From the IMG/VR virus record IMGVR_UViG_3300022929_000093, positions 1 through 34,794 of that record: a stretch of 34,794 bases of DNA. One strand, written 5' to 3'. The DNA is from a virus. The notes beneath the pieces were generated by a model. The model saw nothing but the letters and a program-made list of their open reading frames with translations. It was not told the DNA's origin and searched no databases. The first letter of the stretch is position 1, and each line of letters starts with the position of its first letter. Positions 24,288-30,941 of this stretch are shown here, in pieces. Position numbers and translations under genes: made by a program.

Positions 24288-24535
24288 GTATCTTTGGTTA
24301 TCATCTATATTATTATTAATGATATTACTCTATGTCGCCTTATGTCCCTCATAGACCATACATAACTTCGAAATGAGTTAAGACGGGAATAACATTGATA
24401 ATGGCGTGGATATTGCTATATTAAAATCTGGATGTCGGTTGAGAGCCTGAATAAGGACGGACCCCATCTATGTTGCTAGGAGGGCGTGATAAGGGAGGCA
24501 TTATATCGACCGAGTTTCGTCACGAGTAACATTAA

Positions 24536-24581
24536 GAAGGCCAGTTCAAGCATATAGTCATATAACCGCTTGCTGGCCTTC
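24536..24581. other. Strong long hairpin in the gap
   Basis: GAAGGCCAG (24536-24544) pairs with CTGGCCTTC (24573-24581). Inside, CAAGC (24547-24551) pairs with GCTTG (24568-24572) and ATAT with ATAT around an AGTC loop. Only a 2-nt and a 4-nt bulge interrupt it. No U-run follows on the minus strand; on the plus strand CGCTCTTTTC follows. It may be a second terminator, an RNase III-type processing site or a block to antisense transcription. Confidence 0.6.
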
Positions 24582-24640
24582 GCTCTTTTCTAGCTCATAG
24601 TTACGCATGGCCTATTCGGGCGACACATCTTCTAAAGACG

Positions 24641-24676
24641 AAAAAAAGCCCACCAGCGTAGTCACTGGTAGGCTTT
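24641..24676 (-). terminator. Rho-independent terminator after thyX
   Basis: On the minus strand AAAGCCTACCAG pairs with CTGGTGGGCTTT (24645-24656 with 24665-24676), with one G-T pair and an 8-nt loop, and runs directly into TTTTTTT (24641-24647). It begins 7 nt after the thyX stop codon and closes the replication and nucleotide block. Confidence 0.9.
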
Positions 24677-24682
24677 GCTATT

Positions 24683-25312
24683 CTATGTTTGGCTTAAGGC
24701 AGGCCAGCTGACTGGGAACTTGCTCATGGCCTGTTCCTGTATCATGCGGGCAATCTCTTGCGTTTCTTCTTGGCTATGATGATCGAGGCGTTGGTTGCAC
24801 ACTCTAGCAAATGCATGGAGTGAACCAGACCACCACCATTCAGTCATCATCGTCTGAGGTAAGATCATCCGTGCTTGCTCCGGTGCTACACCTTGCTCGA
24901 TGAGCCTGGTGTAGTTTTTATGAGCTAACAGGTTTGTCTGCTCCAGGATTAGCTTCGGTGTGTTCTGGTCATCAACCTCGCCATGGCTTCCCTGCTTGCT
25001 GTTCTTCGGTCGTCCACGCCAGACAGTCGGGTTGTGGAACTCAGGTGGCTCATCGACGTAGCGACGTGACACCTCGTTCCACGACAGTCCAACCTGGTGC
25101 TTAACCAGCTGCCGGGCGACAAAGATTGGTGCTTTGATCCTGAACTGCAGGAAAGCGTGGGCAAAGGGTGACCAATGCCCATGCGTAGCAAGGTAATGAA
25201 TGAGGCGTTCATCGCTCTCATCCATCTCCATGCTTTCTTTAGCGAATGAGACACGGGCAGCGTTCACGACCGTGAGATCAGAACCAAGACTGTCGATTAG
25301 TTCAACATTCAT
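24683..25312 (-). CDS. thyX: Flavin-dependent thymidylate synthase
   Basis: ThyX makes dTMP from dUMP with FAD, NADPH and methylenetetrahydrofolate. The 209-residue protein begins MNVELIDSLGSDLTVVNAAR. It has HGHWSPFAHAFLQFRIKAPI, and the signature region RQLVKHQVGLSWNEVSRRYV (residues 67-86). A late helix has WWWSGSLHAFARVCNQRLD. The signature differs from the bacterial RHRxxSxNExSxRY form: K-H-Q stands for R-H-R and there is one extra residue before the N-E. I chose the ATG at 25312, which overlaps the upstream stop as ATGA and has GGAG 9 nt upstream, over a TTG at 25327. It is the last gene of its operon. Confidence 0.92.
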   Translation of the reverse strand: MNVELIDSLGSDLTVVNAARVSFAKESMEMDESDERLIHYLATHGHWSPFAHAFLQFRIKAPIFVARQLVKHQVGLSWNEVSRRYVDEPPEFHNPTVWRGRPKNSKQGSHGEVDDQNTPKLILEQTNLLAHKNYTRLIEQGVAPEQARMILPQTMMTEWWWSGSLHAFARVCNQRLDHHSQEETQEIARMIQEQAMSKFPVSWPALSQT

Positions 25313-25473
25313 GCTGTTTTGCTCCAAGGGCAGTCGTATGACCAGCTGTCCTCAGTGCAATCGTAAACAGCTTCGCCATTGCATTTTGAGCAAGAGTAAA
25401 AGTCAAATGCTTCTTGTGTCATGTCCTGCCCACAGCACACTGGTATTCTTTCAAACTCAGTCTCACACCCCAC
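25309..25473 (-). CDS. Small zinc-ribbon protein between reductase and thyX
   Basis: The 54-residue protein (from GTG at 25473) has IPVCCGQDM and YSCSKC, with Cys at 13, 14, 28 and 31, and further Cys at 39 and 48. C-C-G-x-x-M ... C-x2-C is a typical small zinc ribbon. The GTG start is chosen because GGAGG lies 5 nt upstream; ATGs at 25485 and 25509 are alternatives with poorer signals. It overlaps the reductase stop by 11 nt and thyX by 4 nt, so it should be co-expressed with both. It may help deoxynucleotide synthesis, for example as a detached zinc ribbon of the reductase, but this is a guess. Confidence 0.6.
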   Translation of the reverse strand: MGCETEFERIPVCCGQDMTQEAFDFYSCSKCNGEAVYDCTEDSWSYDCPWSKTA

Positions 25474-27103
25474 AGCTGCCTCCATGTCCTGTGATGTCAC
25501 AGATGTCATGCGTCTCAAGGATTTCTTCACCTTGCCTGTTCGAGGCTTCGGAGTAAGGCACTGATGTCAGTGGCTGACCACCACGGCTGCCGTCTGCGTA
25601 GCAAGTAAAGCCCCGCAGCCGGTGAGCGTATTTGGCTAACATTTGAGCAAATGGCTCAACTGTGTCCTCATTGTTCAGCTTGGTTCCCCAGGCTGGCAGG
25701 TTGATTGTCGAACTGATCGACATATCAACGTAATCCTGCACATCAGCCTGGAACTTCACCCGTCTTTCTGGGTCAGCTGCTAGGTCAATCGCACTTTCGA
25801 TTGTCTCAGGATTAGCGCCGTATCGATCGATGAGGTCCTGCGCTGCGCTATCGACAACGTATTGGTAATGCCAGCGTGTACCGCCTTTGAGGTACCTGCG
25901 CTTGTAAGCGACAGCAAAGATCGGCTCGACGCCTGTCGATGTTCCAGCCAGGATGCCTATTGAACCAGTTGGTGCAATAGCCCGATTAGCAACAGGGCGA
26001 CTGACGCTGAGAAAATCAGCAAATTCCTTCGACGCCTTGTCCGAGACAATCTTGTAGACATGTAACCACTTATGTAATTCTGGGGTGACATTGTACTTTT
26101 CTCCTCGTTGGATCAGCCATTCATGCATCCCCATCAAACCGAGGCCCAGACGACGGTTCTTTTCCCGTGTCTTTTTGATGCCTTCGTAAGGCACTTCGCC
26201 TCGGATGGTTCCGCACAGTAGGAACTTTGTCGACAATTCGACGACATCAGCGAACTCACTGATGCTTTCAATGCGTGACAGATTGATCGAGCCAAGGTTG
26301 CAGACGTCGTCTGGATCAGCCGAGGTGACCTCAGTACAGGCGTTGCGTAATGTCTCGTCGTCTTTCATGTAATTGAAGCTGAAGCCCGGCTCAGACGATT
26401 TGAGAGCCTGTTTCATGTTCTCCATGAAGACATCGCCAACTTCACCGGTTGCCCAGTAATTATGCTGCCACTCAGTATCGTAGTTGACGGAAATGTTGGT
26501 CATGTCCATCGGGGCTTTGAAGTTGAAATCAGCCTCTTTTAGCTTTGCCATGGTGGTGTCGCCCACCTGCATCTCATCCCAATTCTTCATGTTCAAGAAA
26601 TCGTGGATGTCGCCATGCTTCCAGTGAAGGCTTGCGTACATGGCGCTGCGCCGTGACCCGCCTTGCATGACATTTCGGCCAATGCCGTTAACCAGTTCCA
26701 TCATTGGTAATGGCCCAGATGCTTCACCACCGGTTCGGCTCAAACGCTTGCCTGAAGGGCGATAGATCGAGTAATCCACGCCGATACCTCCGCCAGACAT
26801 GAGAGCAGATGTGGCCTTGTTAGCCAGCGTTGCCCAGTCTTCACGGTTGTCATTCTCAGCTTTGAGCAAAAAACAATTATTGTAGTATTTTACATCCCGG
26901 CCAGCGTACCAAAGGTAACGACCACCAGGGATGAACTTCATTTCGGTCATGTAGTAGACCAGTTGATCCACCTCAGTTGTCGACATTAGCCCGTCGCAAA
27001 CTTCATGGACCAAGGTAGCAGCTAAAGATGCCCATGTTTCACATCCTTCGTGCCGGTATTTCAAATTGAAGATGTCTTCAGCGAATTTATTTCGAAACGT
27101 CAT
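25463..27103 (-). CDS. Ribonucleotide reductase, probably class II (cobalamin-dependent)
   Basis: The 546-residue protein reduces ribonucleotides to deoxyribonucleotides. Active-site residues can be read from the family pattern: N254, C256 (thiyl radical) and E258 in NACTEV, with the redox pair C77 (YYNNCFLL) and C268 (VCNLGSINLSR). The substrate-phosphate motif PTGSIGILAGTSTGVEP is near residue 365. It lacks the N-terminal ATP-cone. No beta-subunit gene is nearby, which favours the adenosylcobalamin-dependent class II, common in marine phages. The C-terminus has Cys at 535 and 544, presumably for re-reduction. It overlaps the DUF3310 gene by 4 nt (ATGA). It works with thyX and the MazG-like enzyme to supply dNTPs. 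Confidence 0.88.
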   Translation of the reverse strand: MTFRNKFAEDIFNLKYRHEGCETWASLAATLVHEVCDGLMSTTEVDQLVYYMTEMKFIPGGRYLWYAGRDVKYYNNCFLLKAENDNREDWATLANKATSALMSGGGIGVDYSIYRPSGKRLSRTGGEASGPLPMMELVNGIGRNVMQGGSRRSAMYASLHWKHGDIHDFLNMKNWDEMQVGDTTMAKLKEADFNFKAPMDMTNISVNYDTEWQHNYWATGEVGDVFMENMKQALKSSEPGFSFNYMKDDETLRNACTEVTSADPDDVCNLGSINLSRIESISEFADVVELSTKFLLCGTIRGEVPYEGIKKTREKNRRLGLGLMGMHEWLIQRGEKYNVTPELHKWLHVYKIVSDKASKEFADFLSVSRPVANRAIAPTGSIGILAGTSTGVEPIFAVAYKRRYLKGGTRWHYQYVVDSAAQDLIDRYGANPETIESAIDLAADPERRVKFQADVQDYVDMSISSTINLPAWGTKLNNEDTVEPFAQMLAKYAHRLRGFTCYADGSRGGQPLTSVPYSEASNRQGEEILETHDICDITGHGGSCGV

Positions 27104-27444
27104 TTAAGTAATTCTTCCTCCTCTGGGGGTTTACTATGTTCTGGTTTTGTTCTCATTGTGTCAATCAATCTTTCTAGGTACCAACCTGCCTTCTCAACAT
27201 CCTGTACCCCGGCTTTGTGATCACACCGCCAGTTGTATTTGATGATGTTGCCTCGGCAGAACGCAGCGAACCCTTCCGGGCCTAAAGCTGACCGAATCGC
27301 ATCGATGCATTGGATGTCCCCTTGTGTGTAATGCGGGGGGCTGTTGACCATGTCTGGTTCTTGATTTTTCTTTTTCATTTGCATCTCCTCATGCTCTCGA
27401 TTGAGCCTCATGAACTCCTCATGTCTGATGATTACGGGGTCCAT
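27100..27444 (-). CDS. DUF3310 protein (T7 gp1.7-related domain)
   Basis: The 114-residue protein has a DUF3310 core at about residues 33-97: VNSPPHYTQGDIQCIDAIRS, then FCRGNIIKYNWRCDHKAG and EKAGWYLERLI. This domain is found in many phages, and in T7 gp1.7 it is part of a nucleotide kinase. The N-terminal 32 residues are a charged helix and the C-terminal tail is acidic (PPEEEELL). It overlaps the exonuclease gene by 13 nt and the reductase by 4 nt. Placement among dNTP genes fits a nucleotide-related role, but the catalytic activity of stand-alone DUF3310 proteins is not established. Confidence 0.8.
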   Translation of the reverse strand: MDPVIIRHEEFMRLNREHEEMQMKKKNQEPDMVNSPPHYTQGDIQCIDAIRSALGPEGFAAFCRGNIIKYNWRCDHKAGVQDVEKAGWYLERLIDTMRTKPEHSKPPEEEELLK

Positions 27445-28160
27445 AGGCGCACACTTTCAATTTCTGGGTGCCATTCTGACCAACGCAGTATTCGCACCAG
27501 CCTGGCTTGCCTAATTGCGTCGTCACGGGTCATGCCAGCTTTGATGTAAGCCTGTTCGACCGCACCCCAACTTGGGCGGCTGCCCAGGATGGTTGCCGCC
27601 TTTTTCTCGCCAATGCCCGGCACGCCCTTGATCCCGTCAACGCTGTCGCCCTTGAGGCATTGCATTAAGAAATTACGATCAGCCTCAGCTTCATCTATTG
27701 TCAGAAGTTCATCTGACATTGGTCTGTAAAGTTTACCTTTAATCGTTTTCAAATCTTTATCATCACTGACGATGATGCACTTGCCCACATTTGAAGGCAT
27801 GGTGGCAAGGATGCCTAAGCAGTCGTCTGCTTCGAGCGTTGGTTTGCTAAATGTTTTGAAGTTAGCCTTTACCCAATCACACAAGGCAACGAAGCCTACT
27901 GGCTTGCGTGTACCCCGGCGATTAGACTTGTATGTTGGGTCTACTACCTTGCGAAAGTTGGCGTGTGGATCAGACAAACAAAAGACGTGTTCTTTGATGT
28001 CTAGCCGGTCTTCAATTCGTTTAACCTGCACCTCGAAGGCACGTTTGGCCTCAGCCACATCGGCGTACAAAGTCCACACATCGCCGCCCCAGTTAATTTC
28101 TGTTTCAGCTGAAATGGCTGCCTTCCAAAGCAGGATGTCGGCATCAATCAGTGAAAACAT
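27432..28160 (-). CDS. 5'-3' exonuclease, FEN/T7 gp6-like
   Basis: The 242-residue protein has the motifs of the PIN/FEN nuclease family: SLIDADILLWKAA at the N-terminus, PTYKSNRRGTRKP (a basic arch-like segment), TLEADDCLGILA, CIIVSDDKDLKTI, and the helix-hairpin-helix GDSVDGIKGVPGIGEKKAA (about residues 170-188). The conserved Asp/Glu residues bind two metal ions. It would remove RNA primers or resect duplex ends, as T7 gp6 does in replication and host DNA breakdown. The family length is about 250-300, so it is slightly short but complete. GGAGG precedes the ATG, and it overlaps the upstream small gene by 17 nt. Confidence 0.88.
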   Translation of the reverse strand: MFSLIDADILLWKAAISAETEINWGGDVWTLYADVAEAKRAFEVQVKRIEDRLDIKEHVFCLSDPHANFRKVVDPTYKSNRRGTRKPVGFVALCDWVKANFKTFSKPTLEADDCLGILATMPSNVGKCIIVSDDKDLKTIKGKLYRPMSDELLTIDEAEADRNFLMQCLKGDSVDGIKGVPGIGEKKAATILGSRPSWGAVEQAYIKAGMTRDDAIRQARLVRILRWSEWHPEIESVRLWTP

Positions 28161-28497
28161 CAGACACCTCCGACATCCATTCCAAACCAGCCTCAGTAAC
28201 CAACCACTTGTTGGTAAAATGACCTGGCTGGAGTTCGGTAGACATCAGTCCCTCACTGGCCAGCAATCCGATTTCGGTCGCAGCTGCCCGAGCAAAGTCT
28301 GACTTTGTGGTGAATGGCCGTGTACGGGCCTCTAGCAGCACCGAAAACAAAATGCCAAGCACTTCTTTTTCTTCATCACTTTTAGTGTGTATCTGCCCAT
28401 GTGAGGCCGACTGAGTATTCTGCTTCGATTGGGCATTGGATTTTGAAAGCTCGTCCCGCTTCCGTTGCCAATCGGCAAATGAGATTACCTGCGTCAT
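28144..28497 (-). CDS. Unknown protein overlapping the end of the DNA polymerase gene
   Basis: The 117-residue protein begins MTQVISFADWQRKRDELSKS, with a Gln/Ser/Asn-rich linker (about residues 20-40) and a C-terminal folded part. The folded part has EVLGILFSVLLEARTRPFTT, FARAAATEIGLLASEG and NKWLVTEAGLEWM, which looks like a small winged helix. The ATG at 28497 has AAAGGAGACCCGC in front, so I prefer it to the ATG at 28530. The first 116 nt lie inside the polymerase gene in another frame. I do not recognise the family. The fold guess is from secondary structure pattern alone. Confidence 0.65.
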   Translation of the reverse strand: MTQVISFADWQRKRDELSKSNAQSKQNTQSASHGQIHTKSDEEKEVLGILFSVLLEARTRPFTTKSDFARAAATEIGLLASEGLMSTELQPGHFTNKWLVTEAGLEWMSEVSDVFTD

Positions 28498-30151
28498 GCG
28501 GGTCTCCTTTCGTTTGAGTTTGTAATTCATCGTGGATGAAACTAAGGATTTGTGCGTCCATGCCTCGATGCTTGATTTCCTGGGTCACTAACTGGACCCA
28601 CTTTTTCGCTAAGATTGCTGATGCTGACTGGATCAACACGTTCAGCGCCGAGTGTGCGCTGCGTATTGTTAGCTGCCGACCATCGAGGCCAATCAGATGT
28701 CCACGGCTTTCAAAGGCACGTTTAATCTGGTTCTGAAGGGTTTTGAAGGCAGGATTAGCCTTGTAAAACTGATCTCGCAGTTCACGGCCAGCCTTTGCCC
28801 CTTGGCCTATTGTCTCGCCAAGCCGAGCATCCCCGGCACCGTACAAAAGAGCGTACAAAAAAGTTTTCGCACTCCCCCTGTCGATCCCCAGGCGATCAGC
28901 GTTTTCTTGGTGTACGTCGCCTTCGAGAAGCTGTTTGGCGTACTCGCCATTGTCAGGCAGGTAATGCGCTAGCACCCTCGCCTCGATCGATGACAAATCT
29001 GCACCAATCAGCTGGCACCCTTCTTCCACTGTGAACAACTCACGACATTCTTTGCCGTAGGCTGCCCTAGTGGATGGCACCTGCTGAAGATTTGGCCCAA
29101 ATGAGCTACATCGCATGGTGACAGCCCCGATCGGGTTGATGGTATGACGTAATTTGCCATCCTCATCGACCTTACGGAGCCAGGCTGCGTTGCCTTCAGC
29201 CAGCTGGCCGAGGCGCTTCTGCAGCATGAAACTACGAGCCAATGCTTGGGCTTCTGGGTATTCAAGCCCAACAAGCACCGACTCGCTTAACTTTGCGTCA
29301 CCAGCTGGTGTGTATTCAGTCGGCTGCCAGTCGTATTTCTCTTTCAAGCAGCGTTCAATGTGGTGTCTTGAATTTGGATTAAACTTGACCGGCTTCGATT
29401 TAATGATCGGCACGCCCTTCTCGTAACCCAGCTTTGCATTATTAACTTTCGGCACGAACTCGGTGTCGATTGTCCAGCTGGGAAACAAATCCTGCAGCTG
29501 CTCTTCCAGCGTTTCTTTCTCCAGCTTTAGCTGTGAGTAAAGCTGCGTGGCCTTTTCTATGTTGAACACCCACCCTGCGTTACCAATCTGGTCGCAGATT
29601 TCAGCGATCTGGTGTTCAAATGCTATTGATTTTTGATTATGGCTATCTGGGTTCAATGCCCACCATAGCTTAGCCGTTACGAGTGTATCGAGACGGCAGT
29701 AATCTTCCATTTCTTGAGACCAGGCACTCCAATCGGTTGTTTTACCAAATGAACCCTTATGGACACCTAACCGACAACCCCACGCCTCAAGGCTATGCTT
29801 ACCTCGAAGGCGCTTCGGCATTTCCGCATCGGTAAAACCTGCATTGAAATCGTCTGTGATTACGTCAGGCTTCAACATTCGGCCAAGCACAAGCGTGTCA
29901 CGCCAGATCATGTCGTCCTTGAACGCAAAATCCGGGTACAGCTTGGCTATGGCTTTACGGTCGAATGTCGTGGAATTGTGGCCTACCAGCAGGTCAGCAG
30001 TATTCATGTGACCTAAAGCCTCTTCGATCCTATCAGGGCCGTATGATGTGACCTGATCTAGGTTGTCTAGATTGCGAATGGCTATTGTGTGGCAGGTGGT
30101 TAAGTCGGGTAGTAGATTGTCTGTCTCAATGTCAAAGGCGAAGCGCCTCAA
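28382..30151 (-). CDS. DNA polymerase, family A with 3'-5' exonuclease
   Basis: The 589-residue replicative polymerase has exonuclease motifs FDIETDNL (D7, E9), HNSTTFDRKAI and YCRLDTLVT (D155). The polymerase domain has motif A LIGADLSSIEARVLAHYL (D385, E390), motif B R425-x3-K429-x3-Y433-x3-Y437 (RGSAKTFLYALLYGAG) and motif C HDE (540-542). The residue corresponding to E. coli F762 is Tyr, as in T7. It is shorter than T7 gp5 (704 residues). The start is TTG at 30151, overlapping the MazG-like stop as TTGA. It is chosen because the first exonuclease motif begins at residue 6 and no ATG follows before residue 49. No DnaJ-like insert is present. Confidence 0.93.
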   Translation of the reverse strand: MRRFAFDIETDNLLPDLTTCHTIAIRNLDNLDQVTSYGPDRIEEALGHMNTADLLVGHNSTTFDRKAIAKLYPDFAFKDDMIWRDTLVLGRMLKPDVITDDFNAGFTDAEMPKRLRGKHSLEAWGCRLGVHKGSFGKTTDWSAWSQEMEDYCRLDTLVTAKLWWALNPDSHNQKSIAFEHQIAEICDQIGNAGWVFNIEKATQLYSQLKLEKETLEEQLQDLFPSWTIDTEFVPKVNNAKLGYEKGVPIIKSKPVKFNPNSRHHIERCLKEKYDWQPTEYTPAGDAKLSESVLVGLEYPEAQALARSFMLQKRLGQLAEGNAAWLRKVDEDGKLRHTINPIGAVTMRCSSFGPNLQQVPSTRAAYGKECRELFTVEEGCQLIGADLSSIEARVLAHYLPDNGEYAKQLLEGDVHQENADRLGIDRGSAKTFLYALLYGAGDARLGETIGQGAKAGRELRDQFYKANPAFKTLQNQIKRAFESRGHLIGLDGRQLTIRSAHSALNVLIQSASAILAKKWVQLVTQEIKHRGMDAQILSFIHDELQTQTKGDPHDAGNLICRLATEAGRAFKIQCPIEAEYSVGLTWADTH

Positions 30152-30570
30152 CGGTAATCACCAGATCCCGTTAAGGTCCCATTTTCTTTGCGCCGCCTGA
30201 GTTTTTCAAGGTTTAATTCAGCAACTTCCGACAGGCTAAAGCCAATGTCATTGCAGAAGTTTGCCAAGTACCAAAGAACATCTCCGGCCTCTAAAACCAA
30301 GCTAGACCGCATGTCTTCGGTCATGTATTGGTCATCGATCTGCACGTCGTGATCAGCTGGCATCCCGCTATCACGGATCAGCTTTTTGACCTGATTTGCT
30401 AGCTCACCAGCCTCCCCACACAGACCCAAGGTTGGGTAAGAAATGCCATTGTAAAACGCAAAATCAGCAGCTTCCTCTTGGTACTCATCCAGGCCGAAGT
30501 CATGAAATTCAAAAATCTCATCAACCTCACCGGTTTCTGCCTCAGGCAGTTGCTCAATCAGTTCACGCAT
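30148..30570 (-). CDS. MazG-like nucleotide pyrophosphohydrolase
   Basis: The 140-residue protein is an all-alpha NTP pyrophosphatase of the MazG type. The metal-binding pattern is CGEAGELANQVKK (E53, E56) and LVLEAGDVLWYLAN (E94, D97). The N-terminal 25 residues are acidic and variable. MazG proteins hydrolyse NTPs or dNTPs, and marine phages often carry one, with proposed roles in lowering ppGpp or recycling nucleotides; which applies here cannot be read from the sequence. It starts with TAATG overlap to the upstream gene and ends in a TTGA overlap with the DNA polymerase, so it is expressed with replication. Confidence 0.85.
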   Translation of the reverse strand: MRELIEQLPEAETGEVDEIFEFHDFGLDEYQEEAADFAFYNGISYPTLGLCGEAGELANQVKKLIRDSGMPADHDVQIDDQYMTEDMRSSLVLEAGDVLWYLANFCNDIGFSLSEVAELNLEKLRRRKENGTLTGSGDYR

Positions 30571-30941
30571 TAAGACTGGCCTCCATTGGTCGACAACATT
30601 CTTGTTTTGAAAAATCCGTCATGTCTTGGGTTCTCAGCGTGGAACAGCCGTGCGTAGTAAGCCGCATGGTTATTGTTCACTTTGTAGCCATCCTCATCTG
30701 GACCATTACGCAGCATGGTGTGCCAGCGCACCATCTCAAGTATGGTTTGTATCCCGTAATGACTTTTGCCTGCCGCAATCGCTTTGTAAGCGTAAAGTTC
30801 AATCAGGTCGTAGACTTCAGGGTTTTCTGCGTGAAACTCACGCCATTTTGCTTCGTATTTGTTAAGCGGTGGTCTGTTATCATTGTCTGCACTAAATGAC
30901 CGATGGTCATCTAAATCAAATTCAAGTTGTTCATTGAGCAT
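30570..30941 (-). CDS. Conserved phage protein of unknown function
   Basis: The 123-residue protein starts MLNEQLEFDLDDHRSFSADN. The core is YEAKWREFHAENPEVYDLIE, then AIAAGKSHYGIQTILEMVRW, YKVNNNHAAYYARLFHAENP and DGFFKTRML. I recognise this core from phage and prophage proteins without known function; NNN-x-AAYYARLF is its most distinctive part. The frame is open to 31043, but the ATG at 30941 (or 30944) is preceded by AAAAGGAGAGCG and overlaps the primase-helicase stop by only 11-14 nt. The protein is rich in aromatic and His residues and probably all-helical. A role in replication or recombination is suggested only by neighbours. Confidence 0.7.
   Translation of the reverse strand: MLNEQLEFDLDDHRSFSADNDNRPPLNKYEAKWREFHAENPEVYDLIELYAYKAIAAGKSHYGIQTILEMVRWHTMLRNGPDEDGYKVNNNHAAYYARLFHAENPRHDGFFKTRMLSTNGGQS

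Larger units (their letters stand above)
23931..24640. other. Gene-free stretch between replication and late blocks
   Basis: About 710 nt without a convincing gene on either strand. It holds the pseudoknot-capable segment (24198-24287), a strong hairpin (24536-24581), an AT-rich run near 24300-24335 and, just before the first late gene, a minus-strand GTT/GTC-rich leader (about 23970-24004). A minus-strand TATAAT (24500-24505) lacks a good -35 box. I could not find a T7-type promoter motif repeated elsewhere. Its position makes it the likely site of the late promoter and a long 5' leader; a replication or packaging role is also possible. Confidence 0.7.

Noticed and set aside
24240-24290. tRNA-like T-arm (GTTCGAGG on the minus strand)
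   Set aside because: The flanks do not form a 5-bp T stem, and no acceptor stem or anticodon arm is visible.
24500-24505. TATAAT on the minus strand as a sigma70 -10 box
   Set aside because: The sequence 17 nt upstream (TACTCG) is not a -35 box, and a T7-type polymerase may be the main late transcriptase.
28382-30151. DnaJ-like insert in the polymerase, as known in some SAR116 phages
   Set aside because: No CxxCxGxG repeats are present in the protein.
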